The notes under the pieces are model-generated. The model saw nothing but the letters and a program-made list of their open reading frames with translations, did not search any database and was not told the DNA's origin. A stretch of 9,961 nucleotides of DNA from Planctomycetota bacterium (GTDB lineage Bacteria; Planctomycetota; Phycisphaerae; Sedimentisphaerales; SG8-4): NCBI GenBank assembly GCA_030607345.1, contig JAUWKC010000027.1, positions 1 to 9,961 on the forward strand, given 5' to 3'. The position numbers were made by a program, and so were the translations under genes. This document shows, piece by piece, positions 6,505 through 9,961 of the stretch. The first letter of the stretch is position 1, and every line of letters starts with the position of its first letter.

Positions 6505-8313
6505 CTACTCGTGCGAGTCAATAGCCTGCTTAAGTATGATTACCGCCGGAACGTCCGCCATCTCCTCATAGGCCGTCTCAATCGCTGCCTTGGCTCGCTC
6601 GAGTCTGCCCATCTGATAATAAACATACGCCAACAAAAACTCCAGCTCCGACGCCCCGCTCGCCTGATGCCACCTCTCAATATCGCTTATCCTCTTCTCG
6701 ACCGTGTCCCTGTCAAGAAGTGAAAAACTCGATGCAAATAATGCAAGAGCACTCATTCCCGCATTCTTTTCTCCGCCTGCACCCTCCAATGCCCTCGATA
6801 TAAATAGCGCGCTGCTCATATACTCACCGGCCCCAAGCAGCGAATGGCTCTTGCCTGCATTAACAACTGCGCTGCTAGGCTCATAAACCGACGCCAGACT
6901 ATACGCGTCCGCCGCCCGATAGAATTTCCCCTCCTTCAAATACGCCGCTCCAGCATTCATACACTCCTTGAACTTCGACTCGCTGAACGACTGGAAACTC
7001 GTATGAGAACCCATTATCGCCTTGGCTCGCGTCCTGTATCCCGCCTTCTGCTCAACCGTCGCACCACCACCCACCAATAGTCCCGAATCCTCCGGTTCAG
7101 CCTCAACACCGCCTTGCTGCCCCACAAGCTCATACCGCCCTGGAACATCGCTGCCCTGCAAAATGCTCCCAACACCGCCGGCGCCAGCCCGTTCCTCCAC
7201 TGCTGCAACACCCCTATCTGCTGTCTTTGGCAGCAAGCCCCCCTCAAAAAGACCGCTTTTCTTGGCTCCCTTCACCTCTACCGCTGGCTTTGGACCTTCC
7301 ATCCGCAGCCCCCTCTCCTTATACTTCTGCAGAAAACTGCCGAACGTGCTCTCCTGACCCTCCCTGCCTGTCAGAGCAATGTCAGCTTGCTCCAGCATAT
7401 CTCTCTGCACTTCATCTTCGCCCCTGCCCTGCAAAGACTCATCCCGCCGTGTCAATTCCTCAAGACCGCGAAACTCGGCAGCCTTTTCCACCTCCCTATC
7501 ATCTAAGAAGCCCTCCTCTTTCCGCATCAGCTCCTTGCCATAATCCATATTCAAAGGTACCCGCTTCAACTGTTGACGAAACTGCTCTATCTCTGCCAAG
7601 CCCTCAGGCACCTCTTTTAGAAGCGCCCTGCTCCGTGTATCTCCTGACTTGACTTCATCCATCAAAAGTTTTTCCGCAGCTTTTTCCCTTTCACTCGCTG
7701 GCACAACCTCCAACAAATCCTTGTTTCTTGCCAAATCCACAATATCCGGCAGAAGCCTCGTCGTTTCCGTTGGCGGACTAACCGGTGTCAGCCGAAACCT
7801 CGCTAAATCCGCTTCCTCACTCTTGTACATCGGATTCCCCGCAAGAAAACTCTCCTCGCCAGACACAGAAGCTGTAGTTGCCCTCTCCATCGTACGGCCC
7901 CCAATAATTCGTCCATTCGACGGCCTGTACACTCCCGGCTGCCCCGCACGCGTCGTCACCACCGTCGCCGAACGAGAATAGAAAGGCCTGACCTCCCCCG
8001 TATAACCACCGAAGTCCCCCCAGTCCGCTGAATACCGCAAAAAAGAATCAAGAGCAGACGAACCTAACGATGCCTCGAACCTCGTGCGGGAATTGTACGG
8101 AATTACTCCACGAAAATGCCTCCCGCCACGCACATTGCCGGTCACAACAAGGTTGCCGCTGTTATCGATAGGGTTGCGACTCTCAACAAGCCCGCTGCGA
8201 ATACTGCTCGGCGGAACGGTGCTTAAGCCGGCCGGATTGTATAACCGCTGACCAAATCCAGTTGGACCAAGAATAAATATCAGAACAAATATCGCTAAAA
8301 CTCGTGCCTTCAC
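6505..8313 (-). CDS. Exported protein with C-terminal TPR-like repeats, function unknown
   Basis: About 602 residues from a GTG at 8311-8313. This start gives a clean signal peptide: KAR, then the hydrophobic run VLAIFVLIFILGPTGFG, with likely cleavage near FGQ. A GTG at 8353-8355 would add 14 residues with an acidic front, which fits export less well; both starts have weak ribosome binding sites. The middle of the protein is low in recognisable domains: a Gly/Arg/Ser-rich part after the signal, then charged, probably helical and disordered segments rich in Glu, Lys and Arg. Residues about 452-511 (AGAAYLKEGKFYRAADAYSLASVYEP, then SLLGAGEYMSSALFISRALE) and 556-586 (LEFLLAYVYYQMGRLERAKAAIETAYEEM) have the TPR helix pattern. 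It follows nadK by under 100 bases in the same direction and may share its transcript. An envelope or periplasmic assembly role is possible but not shown. Confidence 0.75.
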   Translation of the reverse strand: MKARVLAIFVLIFILGPTGFGQRLYNPAGLSTVPPSSIRSGLVESRNPIDNSGNLVVTGNVRGGRHFRGVIPYNSRTRFEASLGSSALDSFLRYSADWGDFGGYTGEVRPFYSRSATVVTTRAGQPGVYRPSNGRIIGGRTMERATTASVSGEESFLAGNPMYKSEEADLARFRLTPVSPPTETTRLLPDIVDLARNKDLLEVVPASEREKAAEKLLMDEVKSGDTRSRALLKEVPEGLAEIEQFRQQLKRVPLNMDYGKELMRKEEGFLDDREVEKAAEFRGLEELTRRDESLQGRGEDEVQRDMLEQADIALTGREGQESTFGSFLQKYKERGLRMEGPKPAVEVKGAKKSGLFEGGLLPKTADRGVAAVEERAGAGGVGSILQGSDVPGRYELVGQQGGVEAEPEDSGLLVGGGATVEQKAGYRTRAKAIMGSHTSFQSFSESKFKECMNAGAAYLKEGKFYRAADAYSLASVYEPSSAVVNAGKSHSLLGAGEYMSSALFISRALEGAGGEKNAGMSALALFASSFSLLDRDTVEKRISDIERWHQASGASELEFLLAYVYYQMGRLERAKAAIETAYEEMADVPAVIILKQAIDSHE

Positions 8314-8379
8314 GGTTTTTACTACCCCCGCCTCATCGGATTGTTCAAAAACCACGCCGTAAGCATCTTCCTGGGCTAA

Positions 8380-8409
8380 TCCGAACTATCGCACTTCAGA
8401 CTATTGCAC
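8380..8409 (-). repeat. 15-base imperfect tandem repeat across the nadK stop
   Basis: The coding strand reads GTGCAATAGTCTGAA then GTGCGATAGTTCGGA, two adjacent 15-base copies. The nadK stop TAG lies in the first; because 15 is a multiple of three, the second copy places another TAG in the same frame as a backup stop. Confidence 0.6.
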
Positions 8410-9285
8410 CGAACTCTTCTTGGTATCGTCTCGGTTGTACTTCGGCTTTTCAGCCCACCCCAGTTTAGTTGCAAGAGTGTCCCACTGTGTCCGTACAGGG
8501 TTATTCACCACCAAAAATTCGCCTTTATGCTTCTCAACCCTGACTACATCTTCAGACGATAGCTTGTAAGAAAGCTGCCCATCGACCGACACAGTGGTCC
8601 CTTCATTCACCCGAAGACCTATAACCTCAACCTTGCTCTCGGCGTTGATAACAATCGGCCTGAAACTCAGCGAGTGCGGGCAAATCGGTGTAATCACCAC
8701 CCCCTCGACCATCCCAGAAACTATCGGACCACCGGCAGAAAGATTATAGGCCGTTGAACCCGTCGGAGTACATATCACCAGCCCATCACTAACACAGCTC
8801 GCAAGAGGCTGACCGCCAACGGAAATCTTTAACTCAATTGTCCTGAAAGGCGAACCGGCGGTTATGAAAACATCATTGATTGCCGCTGAGCTGAACTTCT
8901 CTTCGCTGCCGGCAAACACCCCGCACTTCAGCATCATCCGCTTCTCAATGACCGCCTCACCTCTCAGTATACGCTCGAAAAACTCCTTCAGTTCCTCAAC
9001 GCTGAACTCTGCCAAAAAACCTAACTTGCCGAGATTCACACCTATCACTGGCACGTTGCATTCGCTCAATTGTCGCGCTGCCGAGATAATCGTCCCGTCA
9101 CCCCCGAACACAACAGCAAAATCAGCATCACGCAAAACCTCCGCAGTGCACCGCTCTATCCCAAAGCTTGCTATCGTCTCGACCTTGCCCTTCGAAAACC
9201 CGGCAAATTCCTCAATCGCCGTACTCACATCACCCTTTGCCGGGTCCCCAAAAACAACAACCTTTGGCAATTCCGTCCTGTCCAT
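8401..9285 (-). CDS. nadK: NAD kinase
   Basis: Phosphorylates NAD+ to NADP+ in the cytoplasm using ATP or polyphosphate, the only route to NADP. The 294-residue length is usual. Signature motifs are all present: GGDGT at 61-65 (nucleotide-binding loop with the catalytic Asp), GVNLGKLGFLAEF at 82-94, IND at 136-138 (NAD binding Asn-Asp), DGLVICTPTGSTAYNLSAGGPIV at 167-189 (the conserved TGSTAY core), and HSLSFRPIVI with SVDGQ at 233-237 near the C-terminus. The ATG at 9283-9285 lies 22 bases after the dxs stop, with a GGTGG sequence upstream, so the two genes are probably cotranscribed. The C-terminal tail (KPKYNRDDTKKSSVQ) is charged and probably disordered. Nothing suggests loss of function. 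Confidence 0.95.
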   Translation of the reverse strand: MDRTELPKVVVFGDPAKGDVSTAIEEFAGFSKGKVETIASFGIERCTAEVLRDADFAVVFGGDGTIISAARQLSECNVPVIGVNLGKLGFLAEFSVEELKEFFERILRGEAVIEKRMMLKCGVFAGSEEKFSSAAINDVFITAGSPFRTIELKISVGGQPLASCVSDGLVICTPTGSTAYNLSAGGPIVSGMVEGVVITPICPHSLSFRPIVINAESKVEVIGLRVNEGTTVSVDGQLSYKLSSEDVVRVEKHKGEFLVVNNPVRTQWDTLATKLGWAEKPKYNRDDTKKSSVQ

Positions 9286-9307
9286 AAAAAACCACCATTA
9301 CCCGGAT

Positions 9308-9961
9308 TTAGTCTCTGACACCTGACTCCACGCGCAATTGCCTCGAACTCAGCATTTCCTTTGCCGCCCGCACTATGCCATCGGCGCTAACTCCGGCACT
9401 AACAAGCTGATGAGCCCGCGAATCGTGACTTATCAATACCCTCGGCATACCAAGTACTCTCACCGCTCGTTCCATCGGCTTCCTGCAACGCGCCGCAATA
9501 TTCTCTAATACCACAGCTCCAAACCCGCACGCAGCGCTGTGGTCCTCTACGGTGATTATACCTTTATTCTCATCCAGCAGAGAAACGATTCTTTCATCCA
9601 GAGGAACAGCAAACCGGGCATTGACAACATCAACCTCGATGCTGTCCTTACTCAACCTCCGGGCCGCCTCAAGAGCATCTCTTAAAACGCTGCCGTAACT
9701 TACTATCGCAATGCGAGATGCCTTCGGTCGCTTGACAAACACCGCCTTTCCCAACCTAAAGGGCTTCTTACACGCCGCTCTGTCGAATCTCTTCTTTGGA
9801 ACAAAGTCCTTCGGATACCTTATCGCAACAGGCATGTCCTCTCCCAAGGCAAACTCCAGAGCCAGCTTCATCTCGTCGGCATTAGCAGGCGCAATCAGCA
9901 CCATATTCGGCATCATTCGCAAAAACCCTATGTCCATCAGCCCATGATGCGTCGGCCCGTC
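9308..9961 (-). CDS. dxs: 1-deoxy-D-xylulose-5-phosphate synthase, C-terminal 217 residues (cut by right edge)
   Basis: Joins pyruvate and glyceraldehyde 3-phosphate with thiamine diphosphate to give DXP, the first step of the MEP isoprenoid pathway and a precursor for thiamine and pyridoxal. The frame is open to the right edge, so the N-terminal thiamine-binding part is outside. The fragment begins DGPTHHGLMDIGFLRMMPNM, the end of the pyrimidine-binding domain, followed by PVAIRYP (44-50), as in DXS. The transketolase C domain spans about 85-203 with VVNARFAVPLDE (112-123) and ITVEDHSAACGFGAVV (136-151). These details favour DXS over transketolase or pyruvate dehydrogenase E1 beta, which share the fold. 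The last residues (SSRQLRVESGVRD) look like a poorly conserved tail. Confidence 0.92.
   Translation of the reverse strand, partial: DGPTHHGLMDIGFLRMMPNMVLIAPANADEMKLALEFALGEDMPVAIRYPKDFVPKKRFDRAACKKPFRLGKAVFVKRPKASRIAIVSYGSVLRDALEAARRLSKDSIEVDVVNARFAVPLDERIVSLLDENKGIITVEDHSAACGFGAVVLENIAARCRKPMERAVRVLGMPRVLISHDSRAHQLVSAGVSADGIVRAAKEMLSSRQLRVESGVRD

Noticed and set aside
7014..7652. Several open frames on both strands inside the TPR gene
   Set aside because: They overlap the 600-residue exported protein, which has the only sensible signal peptide and repeat pattern; their Pro/Ser/Leu-rich translations look like shadows.
1..9961. CRISPR array, insertion sequence or toxin-antitoxin pair
   Set aside because: No regularly spaced repeats, transposase motifs, terminal inverted repeats or small paired genes were seen.

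Overview
The window is almost entirely coded on the minus strand, so it reads right to left. It suggests a bacterial chromosome carrying an integrated phage-type structural gene block. The organism is probably a member of the Planctomycetota, perhaps Phycisphaerae-like. This is an inference from the style of the capsid and tail proteins and the dxs-nadK neighbourhood; no rRNA or other taxonomic marker is present.

Right part (9961 to about 6505): three host-type genes follow one another with short gaps. They are the C-terminal end of 1-deoxy-D-xylulose-5-phosphate synthase (dxs, cut by the window edge), a complete NAD kinase (nadK), and an exported protein of unknown function with C-terminal TPR-like repeats. 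The last gene is followed by a possible terminator.

Middle (about 6504 to 5919): some 590 bases without a convincing gene. They hold the terminator candidate, a short coding-looking fragment, and a strong Shine-Dalgarno sequence with no good start codon in the frame of the portal gene. No terminase is found here, although a large terminase is often encoded just upstream of a portal gene.

Left part (5918 to 1): a compact head-and-tail cassette with phage-like order: portal protein (split by a frameshift near 4905-4913), coiled-coil scaffold-like protein, DUF5309/SU10-type major capsid protein, head-tail connector-like protein, small tail-type protein, a fibronectin-like protein with a seven-unit FGxxx pentad array, and the N-terminal part of a tail-fibre-like protein running off the left edge. 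Gaps are short and good ribosome binding sites precede most genes, so this looks like one operon. The only larger internal gap, after the capsid gene, holds a strong hairpin.

Together the left genes would build a procapsid (portal, scaffold, capsid) and connect it to a tail. The frameshifted portal and the missing terminase fit a decaying prophage or a domesticated particle; a sequencing error in the portal remains possible. No tRNA, rRNA, CRISPR array, insertion sequence or integrase is visible.
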